Assembly (NCBI GenBank): GCA_034406715.1
Contig: CP137880.1
Location: forward strand, 488,501 to 552,500
DNA length: 64,000 nucleotides
Direction of reading: 5' to 3'
From: Rhodotorula mucilaginosa
Taxonomy: Eukaryota; Basidiomycota; Microbotryomycetes; Sporidiobolales; Sporidiobolaceae
The notes beneath the pieces were generated by a model that saw only the letters and a list, made by a program, of their open reading frames with translations, was not told the origin of the DNA and searched no databases. Position numbers and translations under genes: made by a program. Below are positions 45,561 to 55,881 of the stretch, piece by piece. Positions within the stretch are counted from its first letter, which is position 1. Every line of letters starts with the position of its first letter.

Positions 45561-46121
45561 GCTGGGCTCCCGGTATAGCTTGTGTGCGTACGGGATCGGA
45601 TCGGGCGATTCTTCGGTGATCGACACGCGGGCGACACCAGCTGGTCTCCACGTCGGCGAGGTCGGACTTGAAGGAAGACGCAGGGCGGGTCTGGAGGAGC
45701 GCCTCTCCAAGTGGGTAGCGTAGCCTGCAGTGCCAATTTGTAGCTGGTCGGAGAGAAGCGACCTCGGCCTCGTCGATCTCGGCGAGTCGACGTCGGGCGG
45801 GCGATGAACGACGTCGGTTTCGAAGGCAGGCGCGGTCCTCGGCTCAGGCTGGACGGCGAGCCTGGGAGGGAGTGCTCGCTCGTAGTCGATAGCCTGTCTA
45901 GCACGTGGCTCGGCCTGTCCCTCTTGAACTGCTGTAAGGCGAGCGAGTGTGTTTACAGCTGCTGCCGAGTGCGAGCCGGAGTCCCGCAGTTTCAAGGCGC
46001 GCAACTTCCCCCTGTCGCGGCTCTCAGCCCGAGACTTGCCTTCTCACCTCATCATCTCGTAACTCTGCTCGCTCTATAGCCTTCGCTTGGTATAAGAACA
46101 GCCAGCTGTCAATCGCCTGCC
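45561..46121. promoter_or_regulatory. Divergent region ankyrin gene / rhodanese gene
   Basis: About 560 bp. The part from 45561 to about 46004 is open in the ankyrin frame and may be partly coding in a longer isoform. The right part should hold the rhodanese promoter; a TATAAG-like sequence (GGTATAAGAAC) lies at about 46089-46099, some 25-30 bp before the rhodanese ATG. Confidence 0.4.
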
Positions 46122-47115
46122 ATGTCTGCCCTCTCCCGCCACGCTGTTTCCGCTTTCAAGCGCACCACCGCCACCGCTCTTCGCACCTCGGCCATGTCGA
46201 CGCTCCGCCCCACTTCCTGCGCTCCTCGCCACCTCGCAGCCTCTTCACAGCTGCCGACGCGGACGTTTTCCGTCTCGGCTGCAGTCCGGAGCGCGACCGC
46301 CACCGTCCAGAACGACCCCAAGTGGAAGAATGGCGAAAAAGTCACGTATGACGAAGTCAAGCCCCTCACTCAGAGTCCGAGCGACGTGCGTACAGTCACT
46401 GTTCGGTGCGATCTTGTTGCGGTGCTAACTCTGTATCTTCCTGTGCGCAGAAAATCCTCTTGATCGGTGAGTTTCGGTGGCTGCTCGTCTGAGGATCAGT
46501 TCGCGCCCAACCATCCAGAGTGATCTCCTAGTCAAAGGTGCCCGGAACTCACTCAAATCCCCAAATGTCCCTACCCGCAGACGTCCGCGAACCGAACGAG
46601 GTCGCGCTCGGCTCGATCCCTTCCTCTGTCAACCTGCCCCTCTCGACCTTTGAAAAGAACCTCTCGATGGACGAAGGTGCGTTCCTCCTCGCCTTTTCTG
46701 GCGTTCGAGGCGGCCGTTCCTCCTACGTGGAGCCCTGTCTCGTGTACCGAGTGGGTGATGAAGACTGACTCTGCGATGTGCCCGCCCCTGCAGGCGACTT
46801 TACCCGCGTCAACGGCTTCCACAAGCCGACCAAGCAGCAGCCGATGATCTTTTACTGCCGCTCGGGCGTCCGTGCCCAGACTGCCGTCGACTTGGCCAAG
46901 GCCGCCGGCTACAAGTGGTCAGTCCTGTGGCGCCATGTCTTTGTGCAGCCTTTGCTGGAGGGGAAATGCGGTTTCTCTCCCAAAGGCGGCTTGAGGTTTG
47001 CTGAGCCGTTGATTGACTCAGAATCTCTCTACACTCGCGCAGGGCCCGCAACTACGAAGGCTCGTACACCGATTGGCAGAAGCACGAAGAGTCGAACCCG
47101 AACAAGGATGACTAG
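46122..47115 (+). CDS. Mitochondrial rhodanese-domain sulfurtransferase
   Basis: Single-domain rhodanese. ATG 46122 begins a classical mitochondrial presequence: Arg/Ser/Ala-rich, no acidic residues (SALSRHAVSAFKRTTATALR), ending around RTFSVSAAVRS. The mature part reads WKNGEKVTYDEVKPL, then KILLI + DVREPNEVALGSIPSSVNLP, ending in the catalytic loop FYCRSGVRAQTAVDLAKAAG with the active-site Cys in CRSGVR. The end is NYEGSYTDWQKHEE...NKDD (TAG 47113-47115). KILLI is encoded by a 16-nt micro-exon (46451-46466). The layout resembles the HSP67B2/TSTD-type single-domain enzymes that transfer sulfur from thiosulfate or persulfide; the natural substrate is not determined. Confidence 0.88.
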
Positions 47116-47650
47116 GTTTCGTCGCTCACAAACTCTCCTCCGCATGCATAATCTCCTTTCTCAAAGTTCCATTCGTGCTGTCCGTACCCTCTTCATTGTA
47201 AACTTCCCCTCCCCTTCGATGCAAACTCCCATGCAGTAAGGGCGAGAGCGAGAGCGGCAAAATGCGGTGAGAGAGCGCTCAATGAGAACGCAGCGGGGTG
47301 GCGACCTCGGATCTCGACGAGTACGGCCTTTCAAGCCGTGGGACTTGTCTGCACGGCTTCGTTTGAGCGTAAACTATCCCCCTAGACCTATCGCGCACTC
47401 GGTGCGGCTTTGAAGCGAGCGAGATCTCGGTCGTGCTCCTCGTCCGCTCGCCTCTTTCCCTCCTTCCCTTCACTCGCTCACCCCCTAATCTCCCCTTTTC
47501 CGAGTCTTTCGGTGCTCAGAGTCTTACTCGGGAGCCAGTCCCTGTATCCCCACTTATCTCCCTCCCTTAATTCCCGAGTTCGAGACGCTGGTCGTCCACC
47601 GCCCTCGCCCTCTGTCAGCTCTTTCCCCTGCTCCTCCTCCAACTTTCACG
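47116..47650. promoter_or_regulatory. Promoter and leader of the secreted-protein gene
   Basis: 535 bp. From about 47440 to 47645 the + strand is strongly pyrimidine-rich (CCTCCTTCC-type runs), ending directly before the ATG at 47651. Comparable C/T tracts precede other + strand genes here. No TATA box was seen. Confidence 0.45.
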
Positions 47651-50381
47651 ATGCGCTTCTCGACGCTTTTGTACTCTTCCTCAGCTATTGTCGTGTTCGC
47701 CCTCGTCGGAGCCGGCGCGCTCGTCGATGCGGCTGACGGCGCCGTCGCGAGTGCTGCTTTGGCTGCGTCGGCTGAGGTCGAACCTGCTTTGCTCGCGAGG
47801 TCGGACCAAGGTGAGTCTGCTGGCGTTCTCTGCGTATACATTCTTCGCTTCTCGGGCTCTCTCCTGGAGCCTGACAGCGGTGTGCCTCTTGCAGGGTTGC
47901 TCACTCTCTTCTTGCCTTACCCCCGCGTCAACTTCCACCGCTCGACAACAGACTCGACCCTCGTCGCCCGCGCTCGTGGTCGTGGTGGCAACCAAGGCTT
48001 TCAAAACCTTCGTCAAGCCCTCCACCAGATCGAGGACCCGAACTTGAACCCGGGGAACGCGCCCGGTCAAGGCCAAAGTCAGTCGTTCGCCGCCTCTCGC
48101 CTAGTTCGGCCATGAAGCCTCGGACCACCTCGGACGAGGCTTGGGCCGATATATACGCTGGAATGTGAGACTGACACAGCGGAACCCGCATCGCCCGCAG
48201 ACTCGGGCACGCAAGGAATCGGCCAGAAGAGCATCAACGGCACTTCGGGGTTGCCGAACGGCATCGCCGACATGAGCGACCCGCAGAAGAACCTGTTCCT
48301 CGATCCGAGCCAGATCGCAGACGGCCTCGCGTCCGACGGGAGTGACGGTGGCAGTGAGTCGGGGCGCTCAAGGTTGTCGTTGCTGCGGTCTGTTTCCCGC
48401 AGTTTGCTGACTGCCGGAAATCGGGCGCTGGTTTGTACCTTTCACTCGGACTCGACAGAGTTTACCCCGAGTCTGACCAGCACGAACAACTATATCAACT
48501 TTTGCTTGACCCGCAACGATCTGGTGGGTCGTCCGTATACCCGAATGCCTATTGCGAATGAAGCGCTAACTCTTGACGCTTTTCCGTCTCGCAACAGCCT
48601 CTCACGAACGGAAACCAGGGTGAGTCGGCACGTGCACTGTCTGCAGAGCTTAAGACTCGCTGACACGGCTCGGGATACTCGCCCCCTAGTCAAGACGGGC
48701 TCGTGCAACGCGGTTCCGATGGGCATCATCGCTGCGGCCAACTCGGCTCCGGCGAGCAAGTTTGTCAACCCCAAGAACCTCGATGTGCGTGGCTGCCTGA
48801 CCCTCATTTAGGTCTGTTCAGGCTCCTGGAAGCTCGAGCCGTTCTGATTCGTGCACATCGCCTTGGGACGCGCAGGTCATCCCGCCGAACCAGGACTTTA
48901 CGATCGAAATGGCCATCAACAACGTACGCCGAGTCCCGGCTAGTCTTTCTTGCTGGAGACGAGACTGACGAGTCTGCTTCCGCACCCGACCATCAGCTCG
49001 AGACTGGCAACTTTGTAAGTTTCCGAAGCCGTTTCGTCTCCGGCTTTTCGACTGACTCATTCGATGCCGGAGTGACTGACTCGCTTTGTCTGCCTGCAGG
49101 TCAACGCGCAGACGAGTAGGTCAAACGGGCTGTACTCTCGGTTCATTGTTTGGCACGCTGACTTGCGACCTCCGCCTTGATTTTCCAGATTACTTCAGTG
49201 GTGAGCTTTTTCGTTTCTTCAGCTCGTCTCCCTCTCCGCGTGATCTCCATCGGCTGGTCAAGGATCCGGTGCGTCGGGTATGATGTCGAAGAGCTCACGC
49301 GCACTTTCCTGATGACAGCTCCGCAGGCGACCAACGCTCAGGGTCAGATCATCGGTGAGTCCTGCCGTGTTCTCTTCCCAACTCATCCCTTTGACGCCCT
49401 TCTGACGCACACCCCTGACGGCACCCCACAGGTCACTCGCACGTCGTCATCGAGCTGATCGACTCGCTCACGTCGACGACCGTCACCGACCCGACCAAGT
49501 TTGCGTTCTTCAAAGGCCTGAACGACCCGGCTCAGAATGGCGTCCTGTCGGCGACCGTTCCGGGTGGATTGCCTGCTGGAGTTTACAAGGTGCGTCTCCT
49601 GTGGCAATGTCTTTGATGGTCGCCGTTGATCCTTATCCCACGGCTGACCTGTCGACATTTGGGAGGAATCGCAGATGTCGAGGTGAGCCTTCCCAACGAT
49701 CTCACCTGGCTGAACCCTCTTCGGACCGTATGGCGAGCTAAGCTTTGACTCGAATCACCGCATACACAGCATCAACGCCGCGGCGAACCATCAGCCCGTT
49801 CTCGTCGGCGTGAGTTTTCGTTTTCTCGTTCGCGCACGGGGTTGTCCGCCGGAAGAACACTTTTCAGCGCACCGCTCACATTTCCATCGCCGCCATCGCT
49901 GTTGCAGGTCGCGCAACACGGATCGCTCGACGATGCCGTCTACTTTGTGAGTCGACTTCGTCCTGAGTTTCGCGGCGAAGTGAGCTTGATCTCACGCCGT
50001 TCTCGAATTCGTCATCCAGACCGTCTCGAGTGACACGAACGCCAACGATTCGGGCACTTCTTCCTTGGCTGCGTCGGGATCGACTGCGAGTACCGCGAAC
50101 GAGTTGGGTTCGGCAAGCAGTTCGGCGGCGAGTTCGACGGCGACTTCAAGTAAGCAGGTTTCACAGCCAGCATTCCCTGTTCAAAGCATGGCTCGGCTAC
50201 AGGCGTGAGCATGAGCATGTTTTGATGAACACTCTCGCGTAAATCTGCAGCCAACGGCGGTCGCCAGCGTGCTGTCCGTTCTCGCTCGGACTCGATGCCG
50301 CGTCGTCGCCTCGAGCAAGATGCTCCCGGACGCCGCCTCGAAAAGAGGCTCGCCGCCATCGTCCACGCCGAGCAGCTCTGA
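47651..50381 (+). CDS. Secreted protein of a conserved fungal family, function unknown
   Basis: ATG 47651 begins MRFSTLLYSSSAIVVFALVG, a clear signal peptide. A Gly/Asn/Gln-rich stretch follows (GRGGNQGFQNLRQALHQIED). Then comes a domain I recognise as recurrent in basidiomycete secretomes: CNAVPMGIIAAANSAPASKF, VIPPNQDFTIEMAINN, LETGNFVNAQT, NYFS + APQATNAQGQIIG, HSHVVIELIDSLTSTTVTDP, KFAFFKGLNDPAQNGVLSAT, SINAAANHQPVLVGVAQHGS and LDDAVYF. The C-terminus is Ser/Thr/Ala-rich, then basic with RR and KR pairs (PRRRLEQDAPGRRLEKR), ending AEQL (TGA 50379-50381). Very intron-dense (about a dozen, several exons under 30 nt). Conserved His residues (GHSH, NHQP, QHG) might bind metal (inference only). 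Confidence 0.75.
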
Positions 50382-50825
50382 TCGTGCACCCCTGTGCTGT
50401 CCCTTTCTATCTCCTGCTGGTCCTCGATTCGCCTGTCCACCTTTTGTCGTTTTGCCCCACCGCACCCGTCTGAGCGAGATTGTCCAGGCTGGCCCTGGAG
50501 TTTCGCCGTACGGCAAGGAGTCTCGTTCCCCTGTTCTCATGCGTGATGCAATTGTACCGCTTGATCCCTTCGACACGTTCGGTGAGGTGGGTGAGCAGAC
50601 TCGAGGGCGAGCAGCCCGGAGCGAGCGAGCAGTCTTGACTGAAGAAAGCGGTTCAGACTCGCCCGGAATGGCTGATTAGACTGTGAATGTAAGCGCGAGT
50701 ACGGTCAAGCAGGCGAGCAGCTGTCAGGGGTCGATAGAGGAGAATCGTCAACTTTGTTGGCCGACTCTCGACTTGACCACCTCTCGCGCTCCCTCTCACT
50801 CGAACGAAGGCAAGAGCAAGGAGAA
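50382..50825. other. Intergenic region upstream of NIC96
   Basis: 444 bp between the secreted-protein stop and the NIC96 ATG, holding the terminator of the former and the promoter of the latter. Nothing else was recognised. Confidence 0.5.
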
Positions 50826-53800
50826 ATGGCCTCGCTCGCTTCGCTGCTCGAGCAGTCGCAGCGGCTGCAGGCGTCGCTCGCGGCGTCGTCGTCGGCGGCG
50901 CTCTCGTCTCAACCGGGCGTCGACTTGCCGACGATTCAACTCGGCCTCGACCAGATCGAGAGCCAGTCGCGGAGGATCGCTGGAAGGTCCCTGAAGGAGG
51001 CGGGCCAGGCTGGCAATGCGTGAGTTCGCCTCGCCCTTTCGACTCGGTGGATGGTTTCACCTTCACTACCGCGGCGCACCCTGCGTCCCTGGGGAGCGGC
51101 CAGGAGCCTGCACGAACTGCTTGGACGCTACTGATGACCCAGGCCCACTACCGTGCTGACCCGGACTCGCTCGCAGGGCCTACTTGCTCGCTTCCGGCGG
51201 CGTCAACGCAGAGCAGCTCTCGTCCAACATCAACTCGGTCAACCTGGCAGGCACCTTTGAGCCCCTGGTTCCCCTCAGCGACACGGACGTCGAGGTGCGT
51301 GGGGCCACAGTCGGTGGTGCGGTTCTCGAGAGACTCTTTGTGACTGAACCCTCGCTTGGTCCTGGGGGCGCAGGGCTACATTCGACACACGCACGAGCAG
51401 GCCATCATCTCGGCCATCGAGGAAGGTCGCCGTGCCACGACGGCCGATTTCTACCGCAACCTCGATACCAAGATGCGGCGCGACTGGGAAAAGCAAAAAG
51501 ACAAGCTCTTTGAGGAGCTCGGCAGGCACCAACCCGCGGCCGGACCGAGCACCGAGAGCACCTCTTCTTCCTCGTCGAGGCGCGGCAACTCGTTCGAGCG
51601 TGCGGTGAGTCGGCGTTCCAGAGCGTGTTTTTCCCCGAGTGGGCTTTCTTGACAATGCGCTGACCGACTTGGATCGAACGATCGGCAGCCGACTTCGTTC
51701 CCGTCGACGCCAGCCTCGGGAGGAGGTTCGCTCCAGATGCACTCCAAGATGATGCGCTACGACCGCGTCATCCGCCGCCTGAACGAGTTCCGCAAGGAGG
51801 GTTTCGCGTTCGGACTCGTGTCGGCGTTGGGCGAAGCCAGCATCGGTTCGACCGCGGGAGATTCGGTGCGTTTGGGCGCTGTGGCCACTTTTTCCGGATC
51901 ACAGCTGATTCTATGACCGTCCCCAGCGCTCGGCTCAGACGACCGAGACGTGGCGTCTCTTGTCCCACCTCGTCCGCGAATGCGATGTCCTCAACGGCGA
52001 ATTCCAGCGCACGGCGCTGCAGGAACGGCAATACGCGCAGGGTTACTTGCTCGCGGACCCGGAGAGCCAAGCCGCTGTCGAGGTTCGCAAGATGATTGGC
52101 GACGGCGCGCGAGAGTACCTCGAGGAGCAGTGCGTTTGTCGCGTCCTTCCGTTCGAGTCGTTGCAGTCCTCACGCCACTTCCCCCAGATTCATGACGTAC
52201 ATCGAAAAGACGATCGCTTCGCGTCCCGCCGAAGCCGCACTCGGTGGTGTCCCGTCCGTCCAGAACAAGATTCGCGGCTTCCTCAACGTCAAGTACCAGA
52301 AGAACGGCCAGTGGTCCAACCAGGCTCTCGAGGTGGGTCGTCGCTCACTTGCCAGGTGTCTCGACTACCCTCACTGACCTGCGACACCTCGCAGATCGCC
52401 AACAACACCCCCGTGTGGGCTCGGATCTACTACCTCTTGCGGAGCGGTCACGCGAAAGAAGCGCTCGCATTCGCGACCGAGAACGAGGCCGCCCTCCAAA
52501 AGCTCGAAAAGAGTTTCGTGCCGTACTTTAAAGCCTGGCTCGACTCGCCCGACCGTCGGTTGCCCAAGCTGTTGCGCGACCGCTTCCTGTCCGAGTACAA
52601 CCAGCGGATTCGCTACTTGACCGACACGTCCGACCCGTACAAGCACGCGCTGTACAAACTCATCGGCCGAGTCGAGATCAACCGGAGGAACGTTCCCGGC
52701 GTGACGCAGACGACCGAAGACTGGCTCTGGTTCCAGCTCAGTCTCGTGCGCGAGACGGAAGGCCAGGGCGAAGCGCCGCACGAAAAGTACGGCTTGCGCG
52801 ACTTGGCGGCTGTCCTGCTCAAGTTTGGAGAGGCGCACTTTGACCCCAAGGGCACGAGGCCGCTGCTGTACTTTCAGGTCCTGCTCCTTAGTGGGCAGTT
52901 TGAGCGGGTGGGTCTTCTTTGTTTTCGCGCGGTGTGCTTTTTGACCGTAGCTGACTTTTCGACGTCTACGCAGGCCATCGCGTTCTTGCAGCAGCACTCG
53001 CAGTACCAGGCCGACGCGGTCCACTTTGCGATCGCGCTCGCGTACTACGGTCTCTTGCGCGTGCCGGCTCGAGGACATGCCGCCGACGTCGAGTTCCGTG
53101 AGTTCGAGCGTCTGCGGTGTGTTTTCGTCTACGATCTTGCTGACGACCACATGCAGTCACGGACGCCAAGACTGAAACCCCGTCGATCTCGTTCGCGCGC
53201 CTCTTGCACCGCTACACTCGCCTGTTTGCCCAGTCCGACGCTGCCGAAGCACTCCAGTACCTGTACCTGATCTGCCTCAACGCCGACCTGCCTGCGCCGC
53301 GCGGAGAGGAACAAGTGGCGCTCGCGCACCAGTACGTGCGCGAACTCGTCATGGAGACGAGGCAGTACAGCCAGCTGCTGGGAGACGTCCGGAACGACGG
53401 GACCAAGGTGGTGAGTCGGCGGTACTGACGCCCGATATTGGCCTGCCTGCTCACGCTCCTACACGCGCAGGCCGGTCAAATCGAGCGCGACTTGAAGCTC
53501 CTGCACCTCGCCGACTCGCGGACGTACCTGCTCGACATTGTCAAATCCGCCGCCGAACGCGCCGACGTCGAGCAGCGGTTTAGCGAGGCGATCCTCTTGT
53601 ACAACCTTGCCGAGGAGTACGACGCCGTGATTGCGGTCCTCAACGTCGAACTCGGCAACTCGCTCTCGCGGCCGGCGGCGTCGTCGTCGTCGACTCCTTT
53701 GCGGAATTTCCCGGCTCAGACGATCGGGATGGCGGCGGGGCAGGAGGACGTGGCGCAGGTTGCGCGGAGCATCCTCGAGCACTATGACCGGAGCGCGAGC

Positions 53801-54340
53801 ATGGGCGGCAAGGTGTCGCGGAAGCGGAGAGAGACGTGCGAGACGCTGATGCGGTTGAAGGAGGCCTTGTCGGCGTACGAGAACGGTCACCTCGAGCAGG
53901 CCCTCCAGGTGGGTTGGTTGTTTGCGTGATTGAGCCGAGCTGACTTTTTCGGTGCGCGCGCAGGCGATCGAGTCGACGAACTTGATCCCGCTGCACTCGG
54001 ACTTGGTGCACCTGATCCGCGCCGCCGAGGACGTCAACTCGGTCGACGACGCGATCGTCCGGAACCTCGACATTGTCCTCGTCGCGACGATGACGATCCT
54101 GTACAAGCTGCACCAGCAACTCAAGGAGAGTCCGTTTGGCGGCGACGCGTCCAGGCAGCAGCGCATGCAGGAGTACCGCGCCAAGGCTCGCAGCCTCATG
54201 ACCTTTGCAGGAATGGTGAGCGCGAGGTTTTACCATCTAGGTAGGTATTTTTCGCTGACTCTCTCTGCACACAGCTCCGATACCGTCTCTCGAGCGATAC
54301 CTATTCTCAACTGACCCGCCTCGACGTCTTTATCAACTGA
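50826..54340 (+). CDS. NIC96: Nucleoporin NIC96/NUP93
   Basis: Linker nucleoporin of the nuclear pore inner ring. ATG 50826 begins MASLASLLEQSQRLQASLAA; the N-terminal helical region contains IQLGLDQIESQSRRIAGR, as in Nic96/Nup93. Next come AYLLASGGVNAEQLSSNINS, HTHEQAIISAIEEGRRATTA, MMRYDRVIRRLNEFRKEGFA, TETWRLLSHLVRECDVLNGE and TYIEKTIASRPAEAALGG. The large ACE1-type helical core includes TPVWARIYYLLRSGHAKEAL, DPYKHALYKLIGRVEINRRN, TEDWLWFQLSLVRE, HFAIALAYYGLLRVP and AKTEQIERDLK-like segments. The end is LRYRLSSDTYSQLTRLDVFI + Asn, TGA at 54338-54340. About 14 exons, near 850-900 residues, normal for the family. A second inner-ring nucleoporin (NUP155) opens this window. Confidence 0.93.
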
Positions 54341-54702
54341 GTCGGGAGAACGTTCGCGCCAGTGCAATCCTAATCAGTTGCCTTTCTGTTCGTGTGCGCG
54401 TGCGGGGTCGTTGATAGGTCGATACGGAGAGCGGTCGAGAGAGTGCGGAGCGCGGGTGAGCCGTCGAAACTCGCCCGCGGCTGGTTCTCGTCCTCTCGCT
54501 CCCGTAGCTCCGTTGCTTCGGATCTCGTTACCACATACTCTCGCTCTTCGACGTCGGCTCCTACGCTCTCCTCGCCCTTAAGCTCTCAAACTCGCTCGAT
54601 CGGCTCGACTCTGCTCTTCTCTTCCCCCACTTCTCCGACGACAAACGACGCATCCGCACTCTCGCTCACTCAGCCTAGACCGCCTTCCAACACCTGATCG
54701 CC
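54341..54702. promoter_or_regulatory. Intergenic region upstream of UPRT
   Basis: 362 bp, C/T-rich in its right half (about 54490-54640), leading to the ATG at 54703. Confidence 0.45.
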
Positions 54703-55798
54703 ATGTCTGTCAACCTCGTCTCGCACCCTCTTGTCCAGGCCAAGCTGTCGGAACTGCGCTCTGTCGAGACGTCGTCGCACCGATTCCGCGCCCTCGTCAA
54801 GGAACTGTCGACCCTCTTGGGCATCGAGGCTTCGAGGGATTTGCCCCTCAAAGATGTGCCTGGTGTGCGTACACTCACTCACTCTGTCGTGGACTACCTC
54901 GTCTGCCACGAGCGTGGACAGCTCTCGCGCCGCTGTCTCTCCCCCACATGGGCTTCTCTCGAGGCTCCTGCGCTGGAGCGAGCGACGCTTTACGGCCTGA
55001 CAGCTGACACGGTGTACTGGCCTGTGGACAGCTCAAGAGCCCGATCACCGAGTTTACCGGCAAGGCGATCGCGCCCAAGATTGGCCTCTCGCCGATCCTC
55101 CGTGCAGGAATCGGCATGACGGAGCGTGAGTGCTGGAGTCTTTCTCGTGTTTCCTCCGAACTGAACTTACTCTTTTCCAACCCCCAGCCATCCTCGACCT
55201 GTTCCCGGAAGCGAGTGTGTTCTACCTCGGCCTGTTCCGAGAAAAAGTCTCGCTCCAGCCCGTCGAATACGTGTGTTCTACCCGCGCTCTCTCTCCCTTT
55301 CTTTCTATACTGACGTCCTGAGAGCGATGCCGTCAGTACCAAAAACTTCCGCCGACGCCGACGGTCGAGACGCTGTACCTCTTGGATCCGCTGATCGCCA
55401 CCGGCGGAACTGCCGTCGCCGCCATCTCGATCCTTGTGAGTCGTCGCACGTTCGCTCCGGATCATTTACTCCCACGGGAGAACTTTGAAGCTGACAGTCC
55501 CGCGCCCGCTTCGCACAGCTCGACTGGGGTCTCGAGATCTCGCAGATCAAGGTCCTCTCGATTCTCGGTTCCAAGCCTGGTCTGACTCGCGTCGCCGAGG
55601 CATACCCTGGACTCGAGATCTATACCTGCGGCATCGACGATGTGGTGCGTTCGGCCTGGCCTTGGTGTCTTTTTTTGTTGTCCGAAGCTCGCGCCGCCGA
55701 CGCTGACTTTCGCTTGACGCTGGCAGCTCTCGGAAGACGGCATGATTGTGCCCGGACTTGGAGACTCGGGTGACCGGTTGTTCAACACGGCGTCGTAG
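54703..55798 (+). CDS. upp: Uracil phosphoribosyltransferase, bacterial (Upp) type
   Basis: Pyrimidine salvage: uracil + PRPP to UMP. ATG 54703: VSHPLVQAKLSELRSVETSS, then RFRALVKELSTLLGIEASRD and LPLKDV, which is the N-terminus of bacterial Upp. Then ITEFTGKAIAPKIGLSPILR with AGIGMTE (substrate loop), ILDLFPEASVFYLGLFREKV, LQPVEYYQKLP, the PRPP loop LYLLDPLIATGGTAVAAISI, LDWGLEISQIKVLSILGSKP, YPGLEIYTCGIDDVLSEDGM and IVPGLGDSGDRLF (uracil-binding end). TAG at 55796-55798. About 210 residues, the bacterial length; six short introns. The yeast FUR1 protein has a different N-terminal half, so this looks like the bacterial branch (see findings). All catalytic motifs are intact. Confidence 0.93.
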
Positions 55799-55881
55799 AC
55801 GTGTTCTGAATGTGATCTCAAAGTATTGTTGTAAAGCACGTGCTCAGGAATCGAGCGTTTTGTTACAAAGCGAAAGCGCCT

